Shown one piece after another: positions 33,342-41,078 of a DNA stretch of 64,000 nt. The position numbers and the translations under genes are program-made. The stretch covers positions 1 through 64,000 of the forward strand of contig NZ_WMID02000032.1 of assembly GCF_009711165.2 (NCBI RefSeq). Reading direction: 5' to 3'. The stretch is from Flavobacterium sp. MC2016-06. Lineage in GTDB: Bacteria; Bacteroidota; Bacteroidia; Flavobacteriales; Flavobacteriaceae. Within the stretch, counting starts at the first letter, position 1. Each line of letters opens with the position of its first letter. The notes under the pieces were generated by a model that saw only the letters and a list, made by a program, of their open reading frames with translations, searched no databases and was not told the DNA's origin.

Positions 33342-34511
33342 TTATTTATGCATGTGATTAAACATTTTTAATATGGTTTGAAGACCACTTGGTGAATGCA
33401 TCCATTCTGTATTGTCTAATGTTTCTTTTCCAACTTCGGCAAATCTTGCAAACATTTCTTTTTCATAATGACCAATTGCGGTTTTTAAATCTGAGAAGTT
33501 TTTGCTGGTTAAGCTTTCGCTCAATTTTAAAGCGTCAAGCATTGCCATATTTACACCTTCGCCTGCGTAAGGAGGCATTAAGTGCGCGGCGTCGCCTATT
33601 AGCGTTATATTAGATTGCGCTTCCCAAGATTGATCTAATGGCATGCAGTATAAAGGTCTTGGTGTAAAAATGCTTTTTTCGCAGCCAAATAAATCTAGCC
33701 AAATGGCATTGTCCCATTTAGAATATTCTTTTTTGAACCATTCTAAAACCTCATCATTATTTTTAAAATCGATACCACTTTCTATATTCCAATTTGCGTC
33801 TGTTTTTAAACCTATATAGAAATCTAAACTTCCATCACCTTTTGCACTTGCGCTTACTGTTTTTGAATCTCCAAAAGCCATGATTTTGCCGCCTTTTATA
33901 AGCTCGTAAATTTTTGGAGCATTTTTTTCAGCGTCCAAGATGTTTTTTTCTAAAATGGTAACGCCAGAATAAAAAGGTTTGATTGGTGTTACAAATGGAC
34001 GAATTTTAGAATTTGCACCGTCTGCTCCAATAACAATATCTGCAGTAACAATATTCCCGTTTTGAAAAATTATTTTCCAAGTATTGTCAACGTTTTCAAG
34101 AGATACAATATGGCTGTCCCAAACTACTGTGTCGGGTTGTAAAGAATCTAATAAAAGGTCTCTTAAAGGACCTCGATCAATTTCGGGTCTGAACCATTCG
34201 TCTCCAAAATCTGCTTTTACCTTATCGTTGTGCTCATCAAAGAAAATTGCGGCATGTTCATCTAGAATACGAAGTCTGTCATTGCCGGGTCTATAATTTG
34301 CTTTAAAAGCATCTGTTAGACCTGCTTTTTCTAAAGCTGCTAAGCCAGATTCTGTATGAAGGTCTAAAGTACCGCCTTGAACTCTTACTGTTCTATTGAT
34401 GTCTCTTTCGTAAACTTTTACATTTACGCCTTTTTGTTGTAGTAATCTTGCAAGTGTTAAGCCTCCTGGACCTCCGCCAATTATGGCTATTTGTTTATTG
34501 TCTAATAACAT
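33342..34511 (-). CDS. TetX-like FAD-dependent monooxygenase
   Basis: A 389-residue flavin monooxygenase. FAD site GGGPGG (12-17), VYERDINR then GGTLDLH (46-52), and GDAAHLMPPYAGEGVN (306-321) closely follow the pattern of TetX from Bacteroides, the enzyme that hydroxylates tetracyclines. Overall length matches TetX (388). A divergent AraC regulator at 34608 is likely to control it. Similarity in pattern does not prove tetracycline activity; many environmental Flavobacterium homologues have other or unknown substrates. Confidence 0.88.
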   Translation of the reverse strand: MLLDNKQIAIIGGGPGGLTLARLLQQKGVNVKVYERDINRTVRVQGGTLDLHTESGLAALEKAGLTDAFKANYRPGNDRLRILDEHAAIFFDEHNDKVKADFGDEWFRPEIDRGPLRDLLLDSLQPDTVVWDSHIVSLENVDNTWKIIFQNGNIVTADIVIGADGANSKIRPFVTPIKPFYSGVTILEKNILDAEKNAPKIYELIKGGKIMAFGDSKTVSASAKGDGSLDFYIGLKTDANWNIESGIDFKNNDEVLEWFKKEYSKWDNAIWLDLFGCEKSIFTPRPLYCMPLDQSWEAQSNITLIGDAAHLMPPYAGEGVNMAMLDALKLSESLTSKNFSDLKTAIGHYEKEMFARFAEVGKETLDNTEWMHSPSGLQTILKMFNHMHK

Positions 34512-34607
34512 ATCTTTTTGTTTTAATCGTTGACTTTATTTCTGAATACAAATTTATGTTTACTTTTATAGCTAAAATAACCGTAAACAATATTAAAATA
34601 GTCGCAA

Positions 34608-35567
34608 ATGAAAATATCAATTACAGATCATGGTTCTGGTATTATGTTTGAATTTGCTCGAGTTATTGGAGCAGATGTTCAAGGAAGATTTATTAATATC
34701 CCAGAAAGTAAGGGTGGAGGTTATATAACAGGCTTTTCTTGGGGAAATAATCTGCGAATGATGATTCGGAATTATCATCTTAATGAAGATGTTTTTATAG
34801 AACGTACAAATGAACTGGCCGAAGATAATGAAAGTGTTATTTTTTTATTAAGCGGTATTTTTCCATCATCTGGAAAAATTGAAGAAAATTTGTCGGTAGA
34901 AAAAGCTAATGTATTAATTTGTAAACACGCTGTTACTTCTATCATGGAAATGCCTTCAAATACCATTTTTAGAAATGTAACAATTGCAGTTTCGAGACAA
35001 TATTTAAAAGAGCTTTTTGGAGGTGTAAAACATCCTGTTGTGGAAAGTATATTGAGTGCTAAAGAAAATTTTGTGTTTGAGACTGGTATTTCGGCAGAAA
35101 TAATTAAAACGGCTAGCGAAATGCTGCGTCAGTCTATTCCAGAAAGTTTTGAAAGTCATTTTTATAAATTAAAATGTGAGGAGATCTTGTGTTACATTTT
35201 TGCTTTGTTGATCCAGCGCAAAGCGTCTCCAACAAGTACGATGCACATAGAGGATATAAAAGCTATTTATGCCATTAAGTTTCGTTTAGAGTCAAATTTA
35301 GACGTATCTCCTAATATAGCTGTTTTGGCTAGTGAAGCTAAAATGAGCGAGCCTAAAATGCGTAAATTGTTTAAGCAGACTTTTGGTAAAGGTATTTTTG
35401 AATATTATCAGACTTTACGAATGCAGGAAGCGGCAAGATTATTAAAGGATAAACGATTAACGGTGTCAGAAGTGGGTTATCAATTGGGATTTACGAACCT
35501 TAGCCATTTCTCAAGGGTTTTTGAACAGCATATTGGAATGAAGCCTAAAAAATATTCTGTAAGTTAG
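34608..35567 (+). CDS. AraC-family transcriptional regulator
   Basis: A 319-residue regulator with an N-terminal ligand domain and a C-terminal AraC helix-turn-helix pair (about 215-319; AKMSEPKMRKLFKQTFG and VSEVGYQLGFTNLSHFSRVFEQHIGMKPKKYS). The N-terminal domain is not an obvious cupin. It is divergent from the TetX-like gene across a 96-base gap and probably regulates it. A strong terminator follows at 35605. Confidence 0.9.
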   Translation: MKISITDHGSGIMFEFARVIGADVQGRFINIPESKGGGYITGFSWGNNLRMMIRNYHLNEDVFIERTNELAEDNESVIFLLSGIFPSSGKIEENLSVEKANVLICKHAVTSIMEMPSNTIFRNVTIAVSRQYLKELFGGVKHPVVESILSAKENFVFETGISAEIIKTASEMLRQSIPESFESHFYKLKCEEILCYIFALLIQRKASPTSTMHIEDIKAIYAIKFRLESNLDVSPNIAVLASEAKMSEPKMRKLFKQTFGKGIFEYYQTLRMQEAARLLKDKRLTVSEVGYQLGFTNLSHFSRVFEQHIGMKPKKYSVS

Positions 35568-35604
35568 GGTTTGCTATTTAGCTTTCTTTTGTTTTATAAA
35601 ATTT

Positions 35605-35637
35605 AAAAAGCCTGAAAATTGATTATTTCAGGCTTTT
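35605..35637. terminator. Bidirectional terminator
   Basis: AAAAAGCCTGAAA and TTTCAGGCTTTT arms; serves the AraC gene (plus) and the acyltransferase gene (minus) whose stops lie on either side. Confidence 0.85.
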
Positions 35638-35650
35638 AATTTATTGTTCA

Positions 35651-36469
35651 TTAATTATGTACTGAATTTTTGAGAGCGTACAGCTTGTTTCTAATATTTT
35701 TTAAAGCTAAAGGATCGAAAGCCTTGCCTTTTTCCTTAGTTAAGAAAATGGTTTTTCCTATAGTCATATTTAGAGCGTAACCTTGTTTGTTAAAGAGTTC
35801 CGAGATCAGTTTTGAGGTTTGTAACATAGGATGAATTGATTTTAACATACTGAAGAAAAAACCATTATTGCCATGAAAATAAACAGGCAAAATAGGCACG
35901 CCTGCTTTACATATAATTTTCCCCACAACTGGATGCCACTCTGGGTCTGTGATTTCATTTGTCTTAAAATTATAAGAAGAAACTTCTCCTGCAGGAAATA
36001 TTGCAACCGGAATACCGTCTTCTAAAGCTTTGAGTGTCATTTTTAATCCTGTAATACTAGCGGAATTTTGCACGTTTTCAAATGGATTTACTGCAATAAT
36101 GCATTTTTCAAGATTTGGAATGTGCTTCAATAAAAAATTCCCCATATACATGGTGTCAGGGCGCGTTTTTGCAATCGTACTTAATAAAGCTAATGATTCG
36201 ATACCTCCATAGGGATGATTTGCTACAATTATAAATGCTCCTTCACGTGGAATATTTAATAATTCGGCATTATCAGTTTTGACATTCACGCCAATTTTTG
36301 TCAGAACATAATTAGCAAAATCAGCACCTTCCAGATTTCCACCCTCTTTTACAATAGTATTTAAATTGTCAATCTTCATTACTTTCATTAAATAAGAAGA
36401 TAATCCAGGAATAGGAATTTTGGAAAGGCCGGCAACTTCAGAAAATTTTTCTTTGGATATCAAAGTCAT
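35651..36469 (-). CDS. Lysophospholipid/glycerol acyltransferase
   Basis: A 272-residue acyltransferase of the PlsC superfamily. The catalytic motif appears as NHPYGGIES (HxxxxE variant rather than HxxxxD), and IFPAGEVS is the substrate-binding loop. ILPVYFHGNNGFFF is a further family segment. This NHPxGGxE variant is seen in hemolysin-like acyltransferases that make ornithine or other amino lipids. Its substrate is unknown and no companion ornithine-lipid gene is present. Confidence 0.8.
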   Translation of the reverse strand: MTLISKEKFSEVAGLSKIPIPGLSSYLMKVMKIDNLNTIVKEGGNLEGADFANYVLTKIGVNVKTDNAELLNIPREGAFIIVANHPYGGIESLALLSTIAKTRPDTMYMGNFLLKHIPNLEKCIIAVNPFENVQNSASITGLKMTLKALEDGIPVAIFPAGEVSSYNFKTNEITDPEWHPVVGKIICKAGVPILPVYFHGNNGFFFSMLKSIHPMLQTSKLISELFNKQGYALNMTIGKTIFLTKEKGKAFDPLALKNIRNKLYALKNSVHN

Positions 36470-36914
36470 ATGTTATAACTGTTAAGGTTGAGTGTGAAAA
36501 CTAATAAAGAGGCTAAAAGGAATTGAAGCTGCTTGTATTAGTTGTTTGTTAATGGGTTTTATGCGTAATAACTTTATGACTCGAAACAAGAATTCTGTTT
36601 TGCGAAAAGAAGAGCTTGCTGCAATTAAAATAGAGATTTAGCTTTTGTATTGATTATTTCCTTGTGCAATCAATTATCTGCATATTCTTATTTTGAACGT
36701 GGTCAAAGATACTCTGATTTTATATGCGAACATTGAATATGTATGTAAACAAATATTTAAATGGTTGTATATTACCCTTGGGTATTCGTATTTTTTATAA
36801 AACCCATTATTTATTGCAGTTTGCTCAATATTTTTAAGATTTAAATAGAAGCATTTGCTGAAAAAGCAATAATTCAAAATTTGAAACAAATACAGATTGT
36901 TTGTTCTAGTCAAT
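36470..36914. other. Gene-poor interval upstream of the acyltransferase
   Basis: This AT-rich stretch contains short open frames only: one of 29 codons at 36552-36641 (plus) and one of 79 codons at 36674-36913 (minus) with low-complexity translation. I do not consider either convincing. The promoter of the acyltransferase gene should lie near its right-hand start at 36469. I see no clear RNA gene. Confidence 0.4.
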
Positions 36915-36950
36915 AAAAAAGCCTGAGAATTTAGATTCTCAGGCTTTTTT
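36915..36950. terminator. Strong hairpin terminator after the IMPase-like gene
   Basis: AAGCCTGAGAAT and ATTCTCAGGCTT arms with an A-run before and a T-run after. It is 113 bases past the minus-strand stop at 37063. Confidence 0.85.
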
Positions 36951-37062
36951 AATTTATGTCATGATTAATATTGTACAGAAATCGAATCTTTGACTTAAAG
37001 CTTTTAATGTATTAAATAACAAAGCGGTATAGTAGTTTAAGTATGATTTCGAGATGTTTTAT

Positions 37063-37851
37063 TTAATGACAAAGTAAGAGTTTAGCTTGAATATTGGAAC
37101 AAGAAGCAATAATACCTAGGCTTCCGAAGCTGAATTTATTTCCATTGATGGAATTTACAAGACCACCAGCTTCAGTAACAATTAGTGCGCCAGCAAGCCA
37201 ATCATATATGTCGTCACCATGTTCGATATAGCCATCAAGACGACCCGCAGCAACATAGGCTAATTGTAGAGATGCTGGTCCCATTAGTCTAAATGCAAAT
37301 ACTTTTTTACTTAGGAGTTTCAAAGTCATCATACATTTTTCTGTTGTTTCAATGTCTTCTGCTAAATTGTTTGGATGTGATGATCCTATAATCGCTTCAT
37401 TAAAATTGTTTTTATTTCCAACCACAATAGAAGCGTCGTTTAAAAATGCTCCACCATTTTTTATTGCATGAAAAAGCTCTTTTCTGACTGGTTCATAGAC
37501 TATTGAAAAGGTAGTCTCTCCCTGATTCACTAAAGCTAATGTTATGCACCATGGTGAGAATCCTTGCATAAAGTGAATTCCACCATCAATAGTATCGCAA
37601 ACCCAATATTCTTTTTTCTTATTATTGTGTTGTTTAGAGGTGTTAAATTCATCTTCTGACCAAGCTACTGATGGAAAACGTTTTGCGAGTTCAGGACGAA
37701 TCAATGCAGTTACAGTACCGTTTACATTTCGGAATTGGCTAATTCCATTTTTTAGATTTATTTCTCTTTCTTGATTTTCGAAAATGGGCAATATATGCTC
37801 CGCGGCGTGAATTATCAAAGCTTTACAAAAAGCAATATCTTCTTTTGTCAT
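37063..37851 (-). CDS. Inositol monophosphatase-like protein
   Basis: A 262-residue protein of the Mg2+-dependent FIG superfamily (IMPase, CysQ, FBPase). The metal motif reads CDTIDGG (85-91) instead of the usual DPxDGT, and WSEDEF (64-69) replaces the GEE site. The C-terminal YDWLAGALIVTEAGG (family WDxAAG..EAGG) is present. The metal-site changes leave the activity uncertain, although acidic residues remain at each site. It is followed on the left by a terminator; an AraC regulator gene lies 73 bases upstream. Confidence 0.82.
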   Translation of the reverse strand: MTKEDIAFCKALIIHAAEHILPIFENQEREINLKNGISQFRNVNGTVTALIRPELAKRFPSVAWSEDEFNTSKQHNNKKKEYWVCDTIDGGIHFMQGFSPWCITLALVNQGETTFSIVYEPVRKELFHAIKNGGAFLNDASIVVGNKNNFNEAIIGSSHPNNLAEDIETTEKCMMTLKLLSKKVFAFRLMGPASLQLAYVAAGRLDGYIEHGDDIYDWLAGALIVTEAGGLVNSINGNKFSFGSLGIIASCSNIQAKLLLCH

Positions 37852-37923
37852 AGTATTAATTTTTTAGCAAAAATAGTTGCAAGGCGCGGGTCAAGACTAT
37901 GACTAAACAAGGAATAAATAGTA

Positions 37924-38781
37924 CTAATCGTGGAATTTCTCACGAAATGCCAAGGGGCTTATCCGTTCTAATTTTTTGAATAATTTTCCGAAATAAATTG
38001 GTTCTTGATAACCTACAGTATAACAAATTTCTTTAACAGTAAGATTAGTTACATACAGTAGTCTTTTTGCTTCCAATATCGACTGCCTTTGTATGTGTTG
38101 TGTTACCGTTATGCCTGTTAGCTCTTTTATTGTGTCATTAAGATGAGCAGTAGAAAGCGATAATTGTTTAGCGTAAAAGGAAGGCATTTTCTCGTTTCGA
38201 AAATATTTGAAAAGTAAAGAGAGAAATTCGTTTTCAATTGCTTTTTTTCGAGTAATTCGATTGTTAGATGTGTGTTCAATTGAGTTTTGATTTCCGATTA
38301 AATTTATTAAAGCATTTAGTAGGCAATGTTTGGCCTGTTTGCTGGAAATTCTATCAGAAGCTTGAAGATCTAATAATAACTTAGATATTGTGAAAAGTTG
38401 GTGACTAAGAAAATCGTCATTTGACAATAGAAATGGTTTATTGAATAATTCATGATGGAGAGTTGAGGTTTCTTTGTGAATTGCTGAGCCATCAAAACTA
38501 ATAGCCCAGCCTTTTGGATCAATAATTTCTAAAATTTGGTGCACGCAGCCAGGAGCAATCAATATAAAGGCACTTCCTTCGATGGTTATATTTTCAAAAT
38601 CAACCATCAAGTTGAATCGTCCACTATTAGAAATAACCAATAAATAATGGCTATCTCGATGTGGATTAAAAATATCATGTTCAGTTTTTTTTTCCTCCAT
38701 GTCAATTACAGAAATACCAGACCAAGTATTTTCAGGTAAACTGTATTCTTTTATGAATGGTTTGTTTTTTTGAATATCCAT
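37924..38781 (-). CDS. AraC-family regulator with cupin-like N-terminus
   Basis: A 285-residue regulator. The N-terminal third (GRFNLMVDFENITIEGSAFILIAPGCVHQI) has the beta-helical pattern and HxxP-like turn of cupin sensors. The C-terminal third has two helix-turn-helix units (STAHLNDTIKELTG and VKEICYTVGYQEPIYFGKLFKKLERISPLAFREKF). It is transcribed toward the IMPase-like gene, 73 bases away, and may regulate it. Confidence 0.88.
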   Translation of the reverse strand: MDIQKNKPFIKEYSLPENTWSGISVIDMEEKKTEHDIFNPHRDSHYLLVISNSGRFNLMVDFENITIEGSAFILIAPGCVHQILEIIDPKGWAISFDGSAIHKETSTLHHELFNKPFLLSNDDFLSHQLFTISKLLLDLQASDRISSKQAKHCLLNALINLIGNQNSIEHTSNNRITRKKAIENEFLSLLFKYFRNEKMPSFYAKQLSLSTAHLNDTIKELTGITVTQHIQRQSILEAKRLLYVTNLTVKEICYTVGYQEPIYFGKLFKKLERISPLAFREKFHD

Positions 38782-39006
38782 TTTTATTCCACTAACTTAT
38801 TATTGTTAAGTTTGGTTTTGATTTTATAAATGCTTCCAATCAGGATTAGATATTTTATAATTAGAATCGTGTAAACTGAATGAAGAATATGAGCTAAGAA
38901 GTTTAGTTTGAAAGACTAGTTGTTGATTTAGTCCTCATCTAAATATGATTCACTAAAATATAAATATAGGCTTTTATTTATAAAGAAATTAGATTTAAAT
39001 AAAAAT

Positions 39007-39038
39007 GGGACAAAGAAGAGTGTCACTTCTTTGTCCCA
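39007..39038 (-). terminator. Terminator of the tRNA operon
   Basis: GGGACAAAGAAG and CTTCTTTGTCCC form a 12-bp perfect stem with an 8-base loop, followed on the minus strand by a T-rich run. It begins six bases after the 3' end of tRNA-Leu. Confidence 0.85.
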
Positions 39039-39043
39039 TCAAG

Positions 39044-39126
39044 TGACCACGGTGGGATTTGAACCCACACGCCCTTACGAGCACCACCCCCTCAAGATGG
39101 CAAGTCTACCGTTTCTCCACGTGGCC
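39044..39126 (-). tRNA. tRNA-Leu (GAG)
   Basis: On the minus strand the acceptor stem GGCCACG pairs with CGTGGTC (one G-U pair) plus discriminator A. The long variable arm makes it a class II tRNA. The anticodon loop TTGAGGG is closed by CCATC/GGTGG, giving anticodon GAG for leucine CUC/CUU. The T-arm GTGGGTTCAAATCCCAC is complete. The 3' CCA is not encoded. It is the last of three tRNAs in the operon. Confidence 0.9.
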
Positions 39127-39170
39127 GTAAATGAAAAAAGGTCAAGTAAAATAAATTACTCGACCTTTTG

Positions 39171-39243
39171 TGACCCGACTGGGGCTCGAACCCAGGACCC
39201 CATCATTAAAAGTGATGTGCTCTACCGACTGAGCTATCGAGTC
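39171..39243 (-). tRNA. tRNA-Lys (TTT), copy 2
   Basis: A 73-base cloverleaf on the minus strand. Acceptor GACTCGA pairs with TCGGGTC (one T-G pair), the D-arm is TAGCTCAGTCGGTAGAGC, the anticodon loop is CTTTTAA (anticodon TTT) closed by ATCA/TGAT, and the T-arm is CCTGGGTTCGAGCCCCAG. No encoded CCA. It is identical to the copy at 39283-39355. Confidence 0.93.
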
Positions 39244-39282
39244 ATTGCTTTCAAGGAAATTATGTGTTGATCACTAAATTTG

Positions 39283-39355
39283 TGACCCGACTGGGGCTCG
39301 AACCCAGGACCCCATCATTAAAAGTGATGTGCTCTACCGACTGAGCTATCGAGTC
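39283..39355 (-). tRNA. tRNA-Lys (TTT), copy 1
   Basis: This 73-base tRNA is identical to the one at 39171-39243, so the pair is a recent tandem duplication or is kept uniform by gene conversion. It is the first tRNA of the operon, 25 bases after the -7 element. Two copies of the AAA/AAG reader suit an organism rich in lysine codons. Confidence 0.93.
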
Positions 39356-39379
39356 ATATTCTTTCCTTGAATGCGGGTG

Positions 39380-39411
39380 CAAATATAAGGAGTTATTTTC
39401 GAAGTTTCCAA
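39380..39411 (-). promoter_or_regulatory. Promoter of the tRNA operon
   Basis: Minus-strand TATATTTG at 39380-39387 matches TAnnTTTG, and a TTG at 39409-39411 lies 21 bases upstream, the usual Bacteroidota -33/-7 spacing. The predicted start near 39373 is about 18 bases before the first tRNA-Lys. Confidence 0.65.
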
Positions 39412-39482
39412 GCATTTTTATTATAAATTTGTCTTTTTTTACGAAAAATTTCCAACGTCTTAGTTTATAAGGTTTTATTAAT

Positions 39483-40001
39483 ATGAAAAAAATAGTGTTA
39501 TTGGGTTATATGGGTTGCGGAAAGTCAACAATTGCCCAAAATTTGTCAAAAATTACAAATATTCCGTTTCTCGATTTAGATAAATGCATCGAAAAAAAAG
39601 CAAATTTGTCTATAAATGAGATTTTCGAGCAACATGGAGAAATATATTTTAGAAAATTAGAGCATGAAATGTTCTTAGAGTTACTAAAATCTTCAGAAAA
39701 TAGTATAATAGGTTTAGGCGGCGGAACACCATGTTATGCCAATAATCATGAATTATTACAAAAAGACGATGTAACATCGATTTATTTGAAGGCTTCTATT
39801 GATACTTTATATGATAGATTAATATATAATAAAAGTAAACGTCCGTTAATTGCTAATATGGACGAGGAAGAAATGAAAGAGTTTATTGCAAAGCATTTAT
39901 TCGACAGAAGCTTTTATTACAACCATGCACACCATAAAGTGGCGGTTGATAATAGAACTGTCGAAGAAACGGTTGAAGATATTTTGAAGATTTTAGCTTA
40001 A
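39483..40001 (+). CDS. aroK: Shikimate kinase
   Basis: A 172-residue P-loop kinase that phosphorylates shikimate in aromatic amino acid synthesis. The nucleotide site is GYMGCGKSTIAQNL (8-21), DLDKCIEK follows, FRKLEHEMF is the shikimate-binding helix and GLGGGTPC is the shared family loop. Length is standard. It ends with a 9-base overlap with the convergent phosphoribosyltransferase gene. Confidence 0.95.
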   Translation: MKKIVLLGYMGCGKSTIAQNLSKITNIPFLDLDKCIEKKANLSINEIFEQHGEIYFRKLEHEMFLELLKSSENSIIGLGGGTPCYANNHELLQKDDVTSIYLKASIDTLYDRLIYNKSKRPLIANMDEEEMKEFIAKHLFDRSFYYNHAHHKVAVDNRTVEETVEDILKILA

Positions 40002-40493
40002 AGAGGCATAATCGCCTTCTTCAGCATCAAAAACTACTTGTACGTGCTCTAATAATGATGTAGATAAAGAAATGCCCTTAAAATCAGCTTTTACAGGGTA
40101 TTTTTTATGATTTCTATCTACAAGTACTGCAGTTTTGAATTTTTTAAGCGGAACGTCTAAGAAATGACGAACTGCATATATTAATGTTGTACCCGAATTT
40201 AGAACATCATCTACCAAAACTAATCCTTTGTTTTCGTATTCTGCAATACTTAATGAGGTCTGAATTGGCAGCTGTGGATTTTGTTTGTCGACTTTAACTT
40301 CGCAAAGAGAAACTTTAAGAGTTGAAATGGTATTTAAAGCTACAGCAATTTTTTGAGCAAAAATAGATCCATTAGAAGCAATTCCAGCAATTACAACTTC
40401 TTCTTCGTCAACAAAAGTTTCGTAGATTTGGTAGGCAATACGTTTTATTTTGTGTTCAATTTCCTGATTGGTTAAGATGATGTTTTTGCTCAT
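39993..40493 (-). CDS. Phosphoribosyltransferase, PyrR-like
   Basis: A 166-residue type I phosphoribosyltransferase. The PRPP loop LVLVDDVLNSGTTLIYAVRHF and the first-strand segment VVIAGIASNGSIFAQKIA are typical, as is DRNHKKYPVKADFKGIS near the C-terminus. PyrR acts as UMP-dependent regulator and uracil phosphoribosyltransferase, but in Bacteroidota similar proteins are not linked to attenuation, so the role is unclear. It faces aroK with a 9-base overlap of the 3' ends. Confidence 0.8.
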   Translation of the reverse strand: MSKNIILTNQEIEHKIKRIAYQIYETFVDEEEVVIAGIASNGSIFAQKIAVALNTISTLKVSLCEVKVDKQNPQLPIQTSLSIAEYENKGLVLVDDVLNSGTTLIYAVRHFLDVPLKKFKTAVLVDRNHKKYPVKADFKGISLSTSLLEHVQVVFDAEEGDYASLS

Positions 40494-40527
40494 GATTTAT
40501 TTTTTTTGCTAAAATACAATAAATTAA

Positions 40528-40609
40528 ATTCCAATTTTAAAAATTCCAAATTCCAAAACTTAGATTAAATTCCAATACATTTTGGAATTTGGAATTTGAG
40601 TATTGGAAT
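40528..40609. repeat. Inverted pair of TTGGAAT heptad arrays
   Basis: ATTCCAA occurs at 40528-40534, 40543-40556 (two copies) and 40569-40575. TTGGAAT occurs at 40582-40595 (two copies) and 40603-40609. The copies at 40543-40556 and 40582-40595 form a perfect 14-bp stem. The right arm touches the stop codon of the S4 gene at 40610. It is the same heptad family as at 1812-1902 and 25686-25715. Confidence 0.85.
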
Positions 40610-40999
40610 TTAATTTTCATCTTCCTCTTCAGGAATTTCATTTCCATATTCGTCAATATCCCTTCTGTCTTTTTTTGTAGGACGTCCGGTACCGCTTTTA
40701 CGATAATGTTCTTTAGAAAGTTTTAGTAACTCTAAATGCGCATAAGCTTCTGGTGAAGTTTCATTTTTGCGATATATATCAACAAGTTTTGCGCCAACTC
40801 GGCTTTCTGGAATGTCGAGTACGGTTATAATTTGTGTGATTTGATCTTTTCTAAAGGTAATTCTATCGGTAGGAAAAACCTCTTTAGATGGTTTTGCAAC
40901 TTGTCCATTTACAGTAATATGGTTTTTTTTACAAGCCTCAGTTACCATGTTTCTGGTCTTGTAATAGCGCACGCACCATAAGTATTTATCTATTCTCAT
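40610..40999 (-). CDS. S4-domain RNA-binding protein (Hsp15/HslR type)
   Basis: A 129-residue protein when started at the internal ATG (MRIDKYLWCVRYYKTR); the reading frame extends 15 codons further but that part is unlike the family. The S4 domain occupies residues 1-60 (KTRNMVTEACKKNHITVNGQVAKPSKEV). A basic linker and an acidic tail (YGNEIPEEEDEN) follow. Hsp15 rescues stalled 50S subunits carrying nascent chains. The start region lies only 80 bases from the divergent FKBP lipoprotein gene. Confidence 0.88.
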   Translation of the reverse strand: MRIDKYLWCVRYYKTRNMVTEACKKNHITVNGQVAKPSKEVFPTDRITFRKDQITQIITVLDIPESRVGAKLVDIYRKNETSPEAYAHLELLKLSKEHYRKSGTGRPTKKDRRDIDEYGNEIPEEEDEN

Positions 41000-41078
41000 A
41001 ATTTTTCCAAAATCAAAGTTAAATTCTTTACAAAAATAAATCAATATTGTATCTTGCGCACCTAAAAAATTAACAATA

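Noticed and set aside
33342..34511. Calling the monooxygenase a confirmed tetracycline-resistance gene
   Set aside because: The pattern matches TetX but substrate specificity cannot be inferred, and no mobile element or other resistance gene surrounds it.
36552..36641. 29-residue plus-strand frame
   Set aside because: Too short and without any supporting signal; it could be a remnant but I cannot support it.
36674..36913. 79-residue frame on the minus strand
   Set aside because: Its composition is that of AT-rich non-coding DNA, it has no motif, and no terminator or promoter fits it.
39031..39270. 79-residue plus-strand frame
   Set aside because: It is the antisense of two tRNA genes and not a protein gene.
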